Shown here one piece after another: positions 57,701 through 64,000 of a DNA stretch of 64,000 nt. The translations under genes and the position numbers were made by a program. Origin of the DNA: Terriglobia bacterium (GTDB lineage Bacteria; Acidobacteriota; Terriglobia; JAJPHL01); the NCBI GenBank assembly GCA_021325275.1, contig JAJPHL010000042.1, positions 1 through 64,000 of the forward strand, given 5' to 3'. The notes under the pieces were generated by a model. It was not told where the DNA came from, ran no database searches, and was given only the letters and a program-made list of their open reading frames with translations. Every line of letters starts with the position of its first letter. Position 1 is the stretch's first letter.

Positions 57701-58276
57701 ATACGTGGCGAAGACAATCACCGGATCGATCAACATCGCGGCGTTTGGATCGACGCCGTCAATTTTCAATTTCAAACCATTGCCGCGCGCCAGAACGTAG
57801 CGCGCGTCTAAGACACGTCCTGCTTGCAGGACGCGGGGCCGGTGCAGCGTGATCCCGCTGGTGTTCGCGTTGCCTTGCTGATCTAGCGTGATTTTTTGCG
57901 TGCCAGGAAAAGCGATGGCGATGCGCTGCCAATCCGCGCCCGGCGCGACGAGGAAGTCGAACTCCAGATCGCGGCCATGACTATGGTAGTCGAGCGAAAT
58001 TCCCGGATAAACATCAGGGTAGCGGACACGGCCGAAAACCTTTTCGCTGGTCCACTGCGCGGGATCGTTGCCGGTAACGTTGTTGATGCGCGATTCGTTG
58101 AGTCCCGCGCCCGCGACGTCGCGCGATCCCGGAAGCGTCATTTCCACGCGCGCAGCGGGAAATTGCCAAAGCGCCCCGTGAGAACTTACAGTGATGTCGC
58201 GTCCGGCGGAGTGAGTTGCGAAAGATGTGCTGCCTGAGACCGGCAGCCAAAGGAGCACAGACAGCAATATGCCCAT
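54722..58276 (-). CDS. SBBP/BNR-repeat secreted protein with TIGR03437 domain
   Basis: A secreted protein of 1184 residues. Residues 20-190 are the DUF7948-like start of SBBP proteins (YPGISLDYHSHGRDLEFDFL). One SBBP repeat (IVFATYYGGEDIDNAEGIA) precedes a block of about eight BNR/sortilin-like repeats (about 230-540, with recurring STDSGVTWT or STDAGATWT). SBBP repeats then resume (about 545-940, with YSTYFGGAGPDGGMAIAVD) and a TIGR03437 domain closes the protein. It is probably an extracellular beta-propeller binding protein. The insertion of a BNR block between SBBP repeats is unusual. Confidence 0.85.
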   Translation of the reverse strand: MGILLSVLLWLPVSGSTSFATHSAGRDITVSSHGALWQFPAARVEMTLPGSRDVAGAGLNESRINNVTGNDPAQWTSEKVFGRVRYPDVYPGISLDYHSHGRDLEFDFLVAPGADWQRIAIAFPGTQKITLDQQGNANTSGITLHRPRVLQAGRVLDARYVLARGNGLKLKIDGVDPNAAMLIDPVIVFATYYGGEDIDNAEGIATDNSGNTYVTGFTASAQLPLRAAIQGARGGVSKTTNGAAAWSGSSQGITNADVQSVAIASDGTLYAASFAGVFKSGDSGATWTSATSGLASYYVSGVAVAPNNASTIYASTRAATGGGVYVSTNAGATWTLAGLAGVDMVFVAIDPASGAILAGSQAASGPDGALYRSPDGINWTIVDRNFVRSVAFDPQTPGTIYAAFSDLAQGVAKSTDSGVTWTMANSGTVGVAPDAIAAGPGVLYAGGNSFLAKSVDGGKTWTTLSVPLTGSFKTLLVDPVTPSNVYAGFEQGVLKSTDAGATWTVARTGLVSYNVYQLTIDPRNPSQIYAATRVLSKAFVSKYDSSGNLVYSTYFGGAGPDGGMAIAVDAVQNVYFCGLTASPDFPTTPGAFQTVLGATSRTAYLNAPPTSVGFPAGGSDAFAVKLDANGKVIYSTLLGGTGDDIANSIAVDGSGNAVLVGTTAVADFPVQNAFQSAIKGSSNAFISKLNSTGTALIFSTYLGASQDLGNGVAVDGSGNAWVTGSTNFESTFPQLNPLPASSLGPNPQSGFVAKFNPAGTLLYSTLFLTGRGIATDAAGNAYVAGFGSQGFPLVHPAQTTGHNFLVKLSPDGGTVIYATALAGSQGGGIAVGVDSAGGAYVAGTVFSNDVPLVNPLQSTYNRVFDGFIAAVDPTGSHIVYSTYFGGTGDNWLNAIAVDALGTAYVAGYSDSSGFPATNAAQAQLGGYIDAIVAKISQTPGSGPTLNASIGGVQSAAASATAPAGPAGSLISIYGAGLSATTASAPAVPLPTTLAGVTVTMSGTAIPLLYVSATQINAQIPWSLAGTASAIMTVTNLGGSSNSFNVALQTALPEIFPVSSGGTTYAAALIANTSILAAPTGAFPGSRPAHPGEYVEVFCTGLGAVSNPPATGAAPPSTPLSSTVSTVTASIGGVPAPVSFAGLAPGFVGLYQVNLQVPASAPSGTQNVSISIGGQTATLPIAVGN

Positions 58277-58340
58277 GAGTTCAGGCTATCACTGCGGAAA
58301 GACTGCTCCCATAACGCGAGTCCTAGGAGGACTGGGCAAA

Positions 58341-58427
58341 CCAGTTGCCGGTTGGACCTGGTCGAGGAACAGGCAGACGTAATTAGCGACAGGAACCTAT
58401 CGACCGGCAACCGGAATCCGGCAACGG
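58341..58427. repeat. Family E word-repeat hairpin, second copy
   Basis: CCAGTTGCCGGTTGG at 58341-58355 can pair with GACCGGCAACCGG at 58402-58414, allowing a mismatch; a third half-unit CCGGCAACGGG follows to 58427. It lies between the msrB and SBBP genes (both minus strand), after the msrB stop. Confidence 0.65.
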
Positions 58428-58438
58428 GCGACCTGTTT

Positions 58439-58825
58439 TTACTTCTTCTCGAAATCCAGTGACGCGGAGTTGATGCAATAGCGCAATCCCGTGGGCTTTG
58501 GACCATCTTCAAACACGTGACCCAAGTGGGCCTTGCATTTGGAGCAGACCACTTCGGTCCGCGTCATACCGTGCGTGCGATCCGTGTTTTCGGCTACGTT
58601 TTCCGTATTCGCAGGCTTGTAGAAACTCGGCCAGCCGCTGCCGGATTCGAACTTCGTGTCGGAGGAAAATAACTCCGCGCCGCAGCAGACGCAGCGATAC
58701 ATCCCGGCTTCGTGATTGTCCCAGTATTTTCCGGTGAAAGGCGGCTCGGTGCCGGAGCAGCGCGTCACATGATACTGCTCCGGCGTGAGCTCCTTCTTCC
58801 AGTCTTGTTCGTTCTGATCCGCCAA
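58439..58825 (-). CDS. msrB: Peptide-methionine (R)-S-oxide reductase
   Basis: A 128-residue MsrB that reduces methionine-R-sulfoxide in proteins. The four structural zinc cysteines are C45, C48 (CVCC), C94 and C97 (CSKC). [11 protein letters not shown] and the catalytic Cys C117 in [11 protein letters not shown] are canonical. Start is a TTG with AGGGGAA upstream. Only 15 bp separate it from the oxidoreductase gene upstream, so the two are probably co-transcribed. Confidence 0.94.
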   Translation of the reverse strand: MADQNEQDWKKELTPEQYHVTRCSGTEPPFTGKYWDNHEAGMYRCVCCGAELFSSDTKFESGSGWPSFYKPANTENVAENTDRTHGMTRTEVVCSKCKAHLGHVFEDGPKPTGLRYCINSASLDFEKK

Positions 58826-58840
58826 AGTGATTCCCCTGTC

Positions 58841-60181
58841 TTACTCCCCTTCTTGGGGACGCGGCATCGGCTTGTCGGTGACCTTTTGGTTCTTGCGATC
58901 GAAGTACATCGTCTGGCCGCGACGATAAGAATCCACCGACATCGCGATCGTGGTCATCGCCTTGTACGCCGTCAGTCCATCGAGCACGGGTTTTTCGCGC
59001 GAACGCACGCAATCGATGAAATTCTGATAGTGCGACACACGCGGCTCCACTTCGATCTTCAGTTCCTTGGTGCCGTACTTCTTTTCGAAGTCGTCGGCCG
59101 CGTGCTTTTGCGGCGTCACGGTGATGTGATCGACCTTGCTTTCGAACTGGCCGCCTTCCACCATCATGATTGTGGCGTCGTGGCCGCGGATCAACCCCGG
59201 GATGTGCGTCGAGTTCGCCATCGACGAGCTGAGCACCACGCTGTGGCCGCTCGGATAGTCGGCGGTGAGCATGAACGTGTCGGGCACTTCGCGCTCATCC
59301 TTGAATACGTAGATTCCGCCGGTCGCCGAGACGCGCCACGGAAATTCGCCGCCGCCCCACACCAAATTCAGCGGCGCCATCACGTGATAGAACAGGTCGG
59401 TCGCGATACCGCCCGAATAATCCCAATACTTGCGGAAGCGGAAGAAGCGGTCGGCGTTGTAATCCATCTTCGGCGCGGCGCCGAGCCACATCTTCCAATC
59501 GATGTAGTCGTCGCCCTTGCCGTTGGGTCCCGCGGCGGGATCGATGGTGTAATTCCATTCTCCGCCGGTCGAGTTGCGGTGGTACGAACCCTGGCTCATG
59601 ATCATTTTTCCGATCATGCCGTCCTGGACCGCCTTGCGCGCCTTCCACCATTGATCGCTCGACGTGGTCTGCGAGCCGATCTGCAGAATGCGATTGTATT
59701 TCACCGATGCCTCGTAGATTTCTTTGGCCTCTTCGACCGTACGGCTCATCGGTTTTTCGAGATACACGTCTTTGCCGGCCTTCATCGCCGCAATCGCCAG
59801 CGGCGCGTGCCAATGGTCGGGCGTGGCGATGACTACCGCGTCGATATCGGAGCGGTTCAGCACCTCGCGATAGTCGAGATAGCCTTGCGCGCTGTATTTG
59901 TCCGCCGCGGCTTTCTTGCGTTTCTCGTAGACGTCGCAGACGGCGACAATTTTCACCTTGTCGTCCTTCTGGCTGATCATATTGAACTGGTTCAGAAGGT
60001 CGCGGCTGCGTCCGCCGCATCCGATCTGCGCCAGGTTAATGCGATCGTTCGCGCCGATCACGCGCGGTTTCGCGGAACGGAACAAGTTGAGTGGTTTGGC
60101 TGCGGCCTTGAGGGTCGCGCTCGCAACGCCGGCAACGCCGGCCGCTTTTACGAAGTCTCTGCGGTTAAGGTTGGTGGCCAT
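58841..60181 (-). CDS. Tat-exported Gfo/Idh/MocA-family oxidoreductase
   Basis: A 446-residue NAD(P)-dependent sugar oxidoreductase. A twin-arginine signal [15 protein letters not shown] opens the protein, followed by the Rossmann loop [16 protein letters not shown]. The [14 protein letters not shown] block contains the family EKP motif with the catalytic Lys. Domain 2 carries [10 protein letters not shown] and [12 protein letters not shown], with the conserved Asp and His. Export with bound cofactor fits the Tat route. Substrate unknown. Closely linked to msrB. Confidence 0.9.
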   Translation of the reverse strand: MATNLNRRDFVKAAGVAGVASATLKAAAKPLNLFRSAKPRVIGANDRINLAQIGCGGRSRDLLNQFNMISQKDDKVKIVAVCDVYEKRKKAAADKYSAQGYLDYREVLNRSDIDAVVIATPDHWHAPLAIAAMKAGKDVYLEKPMSRTVEEAKEIYEASVKYNRILQIGSQTTSSDQWWKARKAVQDGMIGKMIMSQGSYHRNSTGGEWNYTIDPAAGPNGKGDDYIDWKMWLGAAPKMDYNADRFFRFRKYWDYSGGIATDLFYHVMAPLNLVWGGGEFPWRVSATGGIYVFKDEREVPDTFMLTADYPSGHSVVLSSSMANSTHIPGLIRGHDATIMMVEGGQFESKVDHITVTPQKHAADDFEKKYGTKELKIEVEPRVSHYQNFIDCVRSREKPVLDGLTAYKAMTTIAMSVDSYRRGQTMYFDRKNQKVTDKPMPRPQEGE

Positions 60182-60200
60182 GGCGGTATCGTACTAAATC

Positions 60201-60314
60201 TGGTTGCTGGTTGCTAGTGCTGGTTGGAAAAAACAAAAGAGGAAGACGGAGGCGGGACGGAGGGGCTGCCGGCGCCGGCTGCTTTAACCGGCACCGGCAC
60301 CAGCAACCAGCAAC
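60201..60314. repeat. Family E word-repeat hairpin, third copy
   Basis: Left arm 60201-60226 is made of tandem TGGTTGC words; right arm 60285-60314 of GGCACCGGCACCAGCAACCA-type words. They are largely complementary. The element fills the gap between the Spy-like gene stop (60322) and the oxidoreductase start (60181), both minus strand. Confidence 0.72.
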
Positions 60315-60321
60315 TGAAGTG

Positions 60322-60705
60322 CTACAAGTTCGCCGGGCCGCCACGACGATTGTGCCCACCACGATTGTTCTGCCGCTGCTGCACTTGCGCGCGTTGCTCG
60401 TTGGTCAACACGTTGTTGACAATCTTGTCGCGCGCTTCCTTGCGGATTTGCATCGCTTGATTGCGAAAGTCGCTATGGGTCAATGTCTGCTTGTTCAAGT
60501 TCTCCATTTTGGTGCGCTGCTCTTGATGGATGGACTTGATCTGAGCCCGTTGATCGGCCGTAAGGTTGAGGCCGGAGAATTCGCCGCCGTGGCGTCCAAA
60601 CCGGCCCTTACCGCCGGGAGCCGCGACGCTTTGCGTGTTTTGGGCGAAGGCGGACGCGCCAAGCACCACAACCGCGAGTACCAGAGTGATCAGTGAACGT
60701 TTCAT
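60322..60705 (-). CDS. Spy/CpxP-like periplasmic protein
   Basis: A 127-residue secreted protein with a signal peptide (1-21) and a helical body. It carries LNLTADQRAQIKSIHQEQRT and NNVLTNEQRAQVQQR, the two LTxxQ-type motifs of the Spy/CpxP family. It ends in a basic Gly/Arg/Asn-rich tail. Spy and CpxP act as periplasmic chaperones and stress sensors. No CpxRA pair is adjacent. Confidence 0.82.
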   Translation of the reverse strand: MKRSLITLVLAVVVLGASAFAQNTQSVAAPGGKGRFGRHGGEFSGLNLTADQRAQIKSIHQEQRTKMENLNKQTLTHSDFRNQAMQIRKEARDKIVNNVLTNEQRAQVQQRQNNRGGHNRRGGPANL

Positions 60706-60871
60706 GCTGTTTTTTGCTTTCTGTTGAAATTGACTGCAAAGACACTAACCCGGCCCGGGGCGACAAGTTGCTGCCTCCGTAGAATTCCTCATAGACCGAT
60801 GATGCGAAAGCCCTGGGTCCTTCTTGCCATCAAAAAAAGGGACTGTTCAAAAGAGAACCCCGCCCATTAAA

Positions 60872-61582
60872 ATGTTTGTCATGCCACTCTGGGTGCGGAG
60901 TTTTTCCCGGCGTTTGACCCGGGCTGCGGCGTTCGGTGTGACGGCACGTTTGTTCGCAGCCTCTCCCGACGAACCGGACTTCCACTTCGATCCCGTTGAC
61001 CACTATGGATCGCGCTTGCTCACCGGCGTCATGGTACTGGGAATCATTCTGGTGCTGTACAGTTTGATCAAGTATCAGGGCAAAACGTCGTCCGGCGCGG
61101 CGTGGGGATTGCTGCTGGTCTCGCTAGTGCTGATCCCCGGCATGGTTTTTTCCTTCGGAACGGTGCTGGTGTTCGAGCGCGCCGAAAAGCCCGAACTGTG
61201 CGAGTCGTGCCACTTCGCGATGCAAGGCCACATCGACGACATGCGCAATCCGAACTCGACGAGTCTGGCCGCGATCCACTACCGGAATCGCTACATTCCC
61301 GCGAATCAGTGCTACGAGTGCCATACGTCGTACGGCATCAACGGCACCGTGGAAGCGAAGATGAGCGGCATCGTCGATTTGTACAAGTACTACACGCGGA
61401 CCTTTCACAAACCGATCAAGATGCGGGAGCAGTATCCCAACGGCGATTGCTTGAAGTGTCACGCCCAAGCCGTCAAGTGGCAAGCCCAGCACGGCGACTT
61501 TAAGGAGTCGCTGTTCAAGGGCGAAATGCACTGTCTTGACTGCCACGGCGCCAACAATCCTGCGCATACGGTGACCGAATGA
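60872..61582 (+). CDS. Membrane tetraheme c-type cytochrome (NapC/NirT-like)
   Basis: A 236-residue quinol-dehydrogenase-like cytochrome. Two transmembrane helices (about 50-66 and 78-100) are followed by four CxxCH heme sites: CESCH at 110-114, CYECH at 147-151, CLKCH at 193-197 and CLDCH at 221-225. The order of heme sites with ELCESCH after the helix is that of NapC/NirT proteins, which pass electrons from the quinone pool to periplasmic partners. The start is the ATG at 60872 (60881 also possible); upstream readings lack support. Overlaps the next gene as ATGA. Confidence 0.85.
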   Translation: MFVMPLWVRSFSRRLTRAAAFGVTARLFAASPDEPDFHFDPVDHYGSRLLTGVMVLGIILVLYSLIKYQGKTSSGAAWGLLLVSLVLIPGMVFSFGTVLVFERAEKPELCESCHFAMQGHIDDMRNPNSTSLAAIHYRNRYIPANQCYECHTSYGINGTVEAKMSGIVDLYKYYTRTFHKPIKMREQYPNGDCLKCHAQAVKWQAQHGDFKESLFKGEMHCLDCHGANNPAHTVTE

Positions 61583-62157
61583 GCTCCAAAAAAGGTTTCT
61601 CCAAGAAACGTGCCGGTTTGATTTTCGCCCAGTTGCTGACGCTCATGTCATTCGGGCTGGGGCTGGCTTTCATGTATCGAACCACGGGCGCGACGCTGTT
61701 CCTGTTCTCGGTGCTGGCGCCGGGCCTTGCCACATTTTCGATGCTGCTGCTGGCCGTCGCCGGAATCGTCGCGTTTCGCAAGCGGCACAGCTTATTCGAA
61801 ATCGAGGAATTTCAGGCGGGTCAGAGTGTTTTCGAGCAAGGGGAAATGGGCCAGTGCGCCTATTTCATTGAGAGCGGCGAAGTGGAGATCATCCGCACGC
61901 CCGAGGGCGCCGAGCCTGTGCTGTTGGCGAAACTCGGCCAAGGAAATTTCTTCGGCGAGAACGCCTTGTTGACCGAAGGCCCGCGGAACGCCACCGTGCG
62001 GGCCACGCGTTTGACGAAACTGGCGATTTTAGGCAAGGAGAATTTCCTGGCGCTTTGCAAGATGGTTCCGGCCGCCCGCCAGGATATTCTAAAGACAGCC
62101 CGCGAGCGTTCGTCCGTGCGGGAAACGAGCCTGACGGCTCCCATCACAGGAGACTAA
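61579..62157 (+). CDS. Membrane protein with cyclic-nucleotide-binding domain
   Basis: A 192-residue protein with two transmembrane helices (about 14-34, 42-65) and a cytoplasmic cNMP-binding domain (about 72-170). The domain has FEIEEFQAGQSVFEQGEMGQ, AYFIESGEVEIIR and GQGNFFGENALLTEGPRNAT. The GE-x-x-L-x-x-x-x-R-x-A pattern of the phosphate-binding cassette is largely kept (GENALLTEGPRNAT). There is no channel or kinase partner domain. It lies between two cytochrome genes, overlapping the first by 4 bp and 3 bp from the next. Confidence 0.85.
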   Translation: MSSKKGFSKKRAGLIFAQLLTLMSFGLGLAFMYRTTGATLFLFSVLAPGLATFSMLLLAVAGIVAFRKRHSLFEIEEFQAGQSVFEQGEMGQCAYFIESGEVEIIRTPEGAEPVLLAKLGQGNFFGENALLTEGPRNATVRATRLTKLAILGKENFLALCKMVPAARQDILKTARERSSVRETSLTAPITGD

Positions 62158-62160
62158 ACA

Positions 62161-62478
62161 ATGAAGATGTCGCGTTTCGTGGTTCTTGCTGTCGTTCTCA
62201 TGATGATTCCTACGCTCACCTTTGCCGCCGCCGACGCCGCCAAGGGCAAAGACGTCTATACAGCAAGCTGCAAGAAGTGCCACGGCGAGGGCGGCAATCC
62301 GCCTCCCGCGATGACCAAAGCCATGGGCGTCAAGGCGCTCAACGACAAAGACGTTCAGGCGAAATCCGACGCCGTGCTGAAGAAGGAAGTAAAAGAAGGC
62401 TTCGGCAAGATGAAGCCGGTGGCTCTCTCCGATGCCGATCTCGATAACGTGATCGCGTACGTCCGGACGTTGAAATAG
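62161..62478 (+). CDS. Small monoheme c-type cytochrome
   Basis: A 105-residue periplasmic cytochrome c with signal peptide (1-22), one heme site CKKCH at 37-41 and a probable axial Met at 84 in FGKMKPV. Class I type (cytochrome c6/c555-like). Last gene of the three-gene operon and the likely electron acceptor of the tetraheme protein. A family D hairpin follows 15 bp after the stop. Confidence 0.92.
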   Translation: MKMSRFVVLAVVLMMIPTLTFAAADAAKGKDVYTASCKKCHGEGGNPPPAMTKAMGVKALNDKDVQAKSDAVLKKEVKEGFGKMKPVALSDADLDNVIAYVRTLK

Positions 62479-62493
62479 GCGCCGGCGATTTTT

Positions 62494-62569
62494 TCACCGC
62501 AGAGACGCGGAGACGCAGAGAAAACCTAAACCCGGAATCGATTAGGTTTTCTATGCGCCTCTGCGGTGA
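62494..62569. repeat. Family D word-repeat hairpin (GCAGAGAC unit)
   Basis: Left arm 62494-62529 and right arm 62542-62569 are complementary except for an 8-nt extra word in the left arm and two mismatches. The left arm is GCAGAGAC, GCGGAGAC, GCAGAGA in tandem. It lies between the convergent cytochrome and TIGR03435 genes. Confidence 0.88.
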
Positions 62570-62585
62570 CAGAACCGCCGGTGTG

Positions 62586-63311
62586 TCAATTCGCCGAGGG
62601 TTTCTCGACGTGATCGATCACGATCACGTCCACAGGACCCTTAGTGCTTTCTAGCTTCAGGCCTAAGCCCCGCTGCACCGCCTCGAAAATTGTGGTGCCT
62701 TCCATCGATTTACTTTCGTCGACGTTGAAATCGAGCGTGACGTCGTAGCGGCCGGTCAATCCGGTTGCATCGATCACCTTGTCGCCGATGAATCCTTGGA
62801 GCGTGGATGCGAGCGCTTCCATGGAGATGTGTTTGGCCGCGATTTGATGACCGCCGTCATGATTGATTTCAGGCGCGCTGCCATCGTCGGCGACGGCGTG
62901 AAGTTTCGGCGCCGTTTTTCCGACCACAAGCTTGTAGATCGGCAACTCTTTCGTCTCGCGATGCGCCGCGAGCTTGAATCTTTCCACGAGCAGCGATTGC
63001 AGCATCAGCATGACCTGCTCTTTCGTCGCGTCGGGCGGGGCTTTGGCGATCACGTCGTAGCGATCCGTTGAGAGTGCATCGGGTCCGCGTGAAAGCGGAT
63101 AGACCTTCAGCCCCCACGCTTCGCGCATCAGCGCCCGCACTGTGACGTTCATGTACGTCAAGCGTCCAGGCTCGCGCGTAAATGCCGCCGGCCCCGAGTT
63201 CTCGGCGGCTGAGTGCGGCTTCACGGATGCGACCTCGAACTCGGGACGCCCCGCCTGGCCTTGCGCCAGAATCATCAACGCCCCGACTGCAACGATGGAC
63301 GCTTTCACCAT
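62586..63311 (-). CDS. TIGR03435 family secreted protein, single domain
   Basis: A 241-residue secreted protein with signal peptide (1-20) and one complete TIGR03435 domain: FEVASVKPHSAAEN, RFKLAAHRETKELPIYKLV, DATGLTGRYDVTLDF and GLGLKLESTKGPVDVIVID. Shorter than the double-domain relative at 7574-9259. Function unknown. Minus-strand neighbour of the multiheme cytochrome, 60 bp apart. Confidence 0.92.
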   Translation of the reverse strand: MVKASIVAVGALMILAQGQAGRPEFEVASVKPHSAAENSGPAAFTREPGRLTYMNVTVRALMREAWGLKVYPLSRGPDALSTDRYDVIAKAPPDATKEQVMLMLQSLLVERFKLAAHRETKELPIYKLVVGKTAPKLHAVADDGSAPEINHDGGHQIAAKHISMEALASTLQGFIGDKVIDATGLTGRYDVTLDFNVDESKSMEGTTIFEAVQRGLGLKLESTKGPVDVIVIDHVEKPSAN

Positions 63312-63371
63312 CGGATCTCCCCTCGCCAGTTGGACGGCGATGACCGTTGAACAGTTAGGCCCGCCTCGGTG

Positions 63372-64000
63372 TTACCTCACGTGACACTTCTGGCAGGTGT
63401 CGGCGTACGTGTGACATGTCATGCACGCGCGCTGATCGAGCCGCGCCAACATCGCGTGACCGCCGTTCACAAACGTCGCCAGAGGGAAATGGCTGCGCGG
63501 CGTTTGGCTGTGGCAGTCCTGGCAAGTTTCCGCCGAGTGGCAGAGCGCGCATTGCCGCCGGTCGAGCGCGGCCATTTGTCCATGAACGTCGTCGGCCCAG
63601 CGCGCGGTGTGCGACGCCGGGCGCATCACCTGATGGCATCCGATGCATTGCTTCGAACCCGGCGTGTCCGATGAAAGCGTGGCCGCCGACGGAGCTTTCA
63701 CAGCGACGTGGCACACGAAACACTTGGCGCCCGGCGCGCTCGCTTCCGCTTCATGATGCGTCCGGAAACTTTCGTTGTGAAACGCCGGTTTCACGTTGCG
63801 TGTGTGGCTTCCGGGCGCGTTGCCCGTGCGCGCGTCGATGTGGCACGTTTGGCAATTCGTCATCTGGAATTGCGCGGGCATTTCCTTCGACACGTCGTGA
63901 CACTGCACGCAGTCGATCATCTTCGGTAGATTCAAATCCGCCAAGCTCGTCGACGTGGGAATTGAGTAGTGGCACGTTGTGCAATTCAAGTTCTCGCGTT
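63372..64000 (-). CDS. Multiheme c-type cytochrome, 5' end outside the window
   Basis: The C-terminal 209 or more residues of a multiheme cytochrome. Nine CxxCH sites are visible: CTTCH, CVQCH, CQTCH, CFVCH, CIGCH, CALCH, CQDCH, CMTCH and CQKCH, about one per 23 residues. The frame stays open to the window edge, so the N-terminus and any signal peptide are missing. It ends CQKCHVR. Density and spacing fit periplasmic or outer-surface electron-transfer cytochromes; the precise class cannot be told. Confidence 0.88.
   Translation of the reverse strand, partial: RENLNCTTCHYSIPTSTSLADLNLPKMIDCVQCHDVSKEMPAQFQMTNCQTCHIDARTGNAPGSHTRNVKPAFHNESFRTHHEAEASAPGAKCFVCHVAVKAPSAATLSSDTPGSKQCIGCHQVMRPASHTARWADDVHGQMAALDRRQCALCHSAETCQDCHSQTPRSHFPLATFVNGGHAMLARLDQRACMTCHTYADTCQKCHVR

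Noticed and set aside
60799-60870. A 23-codon ORF before the tetraheme cytochrome
   Set aside because: No Shine-Dalgarno site and no unusual composition or conserved feature.

Overview
The window is high-GC, gene-dense chromosomal DNA that reads like a soil acidobacterium of the Bryobacterales/Solibacter type. The basis is the protein content: TIGR03435 soil proteins (7574-9259, 62586-63311), TIGR03436 VWA proteins (14134-15030, 34780-35856), TIGR03437 C-terminal domains (16200-19610, 54722-58276), two large Ser/Thr kinases, a TonB receptor, a PEP-CTERM protein and many secreted beta-rich proteins. No rRNA, tRNA, CRISPR array, prophage or insertion sequence was recognised. Assignment is by family recognition only.

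Layout. 0-9 kb: a truncated Xer recombinase, a nucleotidyltransferase-fold protein, an OPT transporter, a TMTC-like membrane/TPR protein, a DUF2461 protein, a TonB receptor and a double TIGR03435 protein. 9-16 kb: a U32/RlhA-type protein, a kinase with an N-terminal cyclase-like domain facing a VWA protein, and a PAP2 phosphatase. 16-25 kb: a secreted peptide and Ig-like adhesin, a TPR protein, then a PEP-CTERM protein with a sigma-54-type promoter followed by a PrsT-like TPR lipoprotein. 25-30 kb: a secreted DUF900 hydrolase, an O-methyltransferase, an M28 peptidase and a Phd/ParE toxin-antitoxin pair. 30-36 kb: a second TMTC-like protein, a small basic secreted peptide overlapping a membrane kinase, and a second VWA protein facing that kinase. 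36-44 kb: kdsB-pyrG, small enzymes and a diguanylate cyclase. 44-53 kb: glycan genes (GT2, DegT aminotransferase, methyltransferase, rfbG-rfbH) and a PpiD-type chaperone. 53-64 kb: FecR and SBBP secreted proteins, msrB, a Tat-exported oxidoreductase, a Spy-like protein, an operon of tetraheme cytochrome, membrane cyclic-nucleotide-binding protein and monoheme cytochrome, and the end of a multiheme cytochrome.

How the genes work together. Much of the window serves the cell surface: KdsB uses CTP made by PyrG to activate Kdo, RfbG/RfbH make a CDP-dideoxyhexose precursor, and the TonB, PEP-CTERM, FecR and SBBP proteins act outside the cytoplasmic membrane. Signalling is carried by two kinases, one diguanylate cyclase with an intact I-site and one cyclic-nucleotide-binding membrane protein.

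Three non-coding signals stand out. First, upstream of the diguanylate cyclase a consensus promoter embedded in palindromes leads into an 11-residue ORF with eight lysines and then a strong terminator-type hairpin, which looks like a leader-peptide attenuator. Second, several unrelated families of long hairpins sit at gene ends; each arm is made of tandem 7-9 nt words. Third, the PEP-CTERM gene has a textbook -24/-12 element with GTAC-centred inverted repeats upstream.
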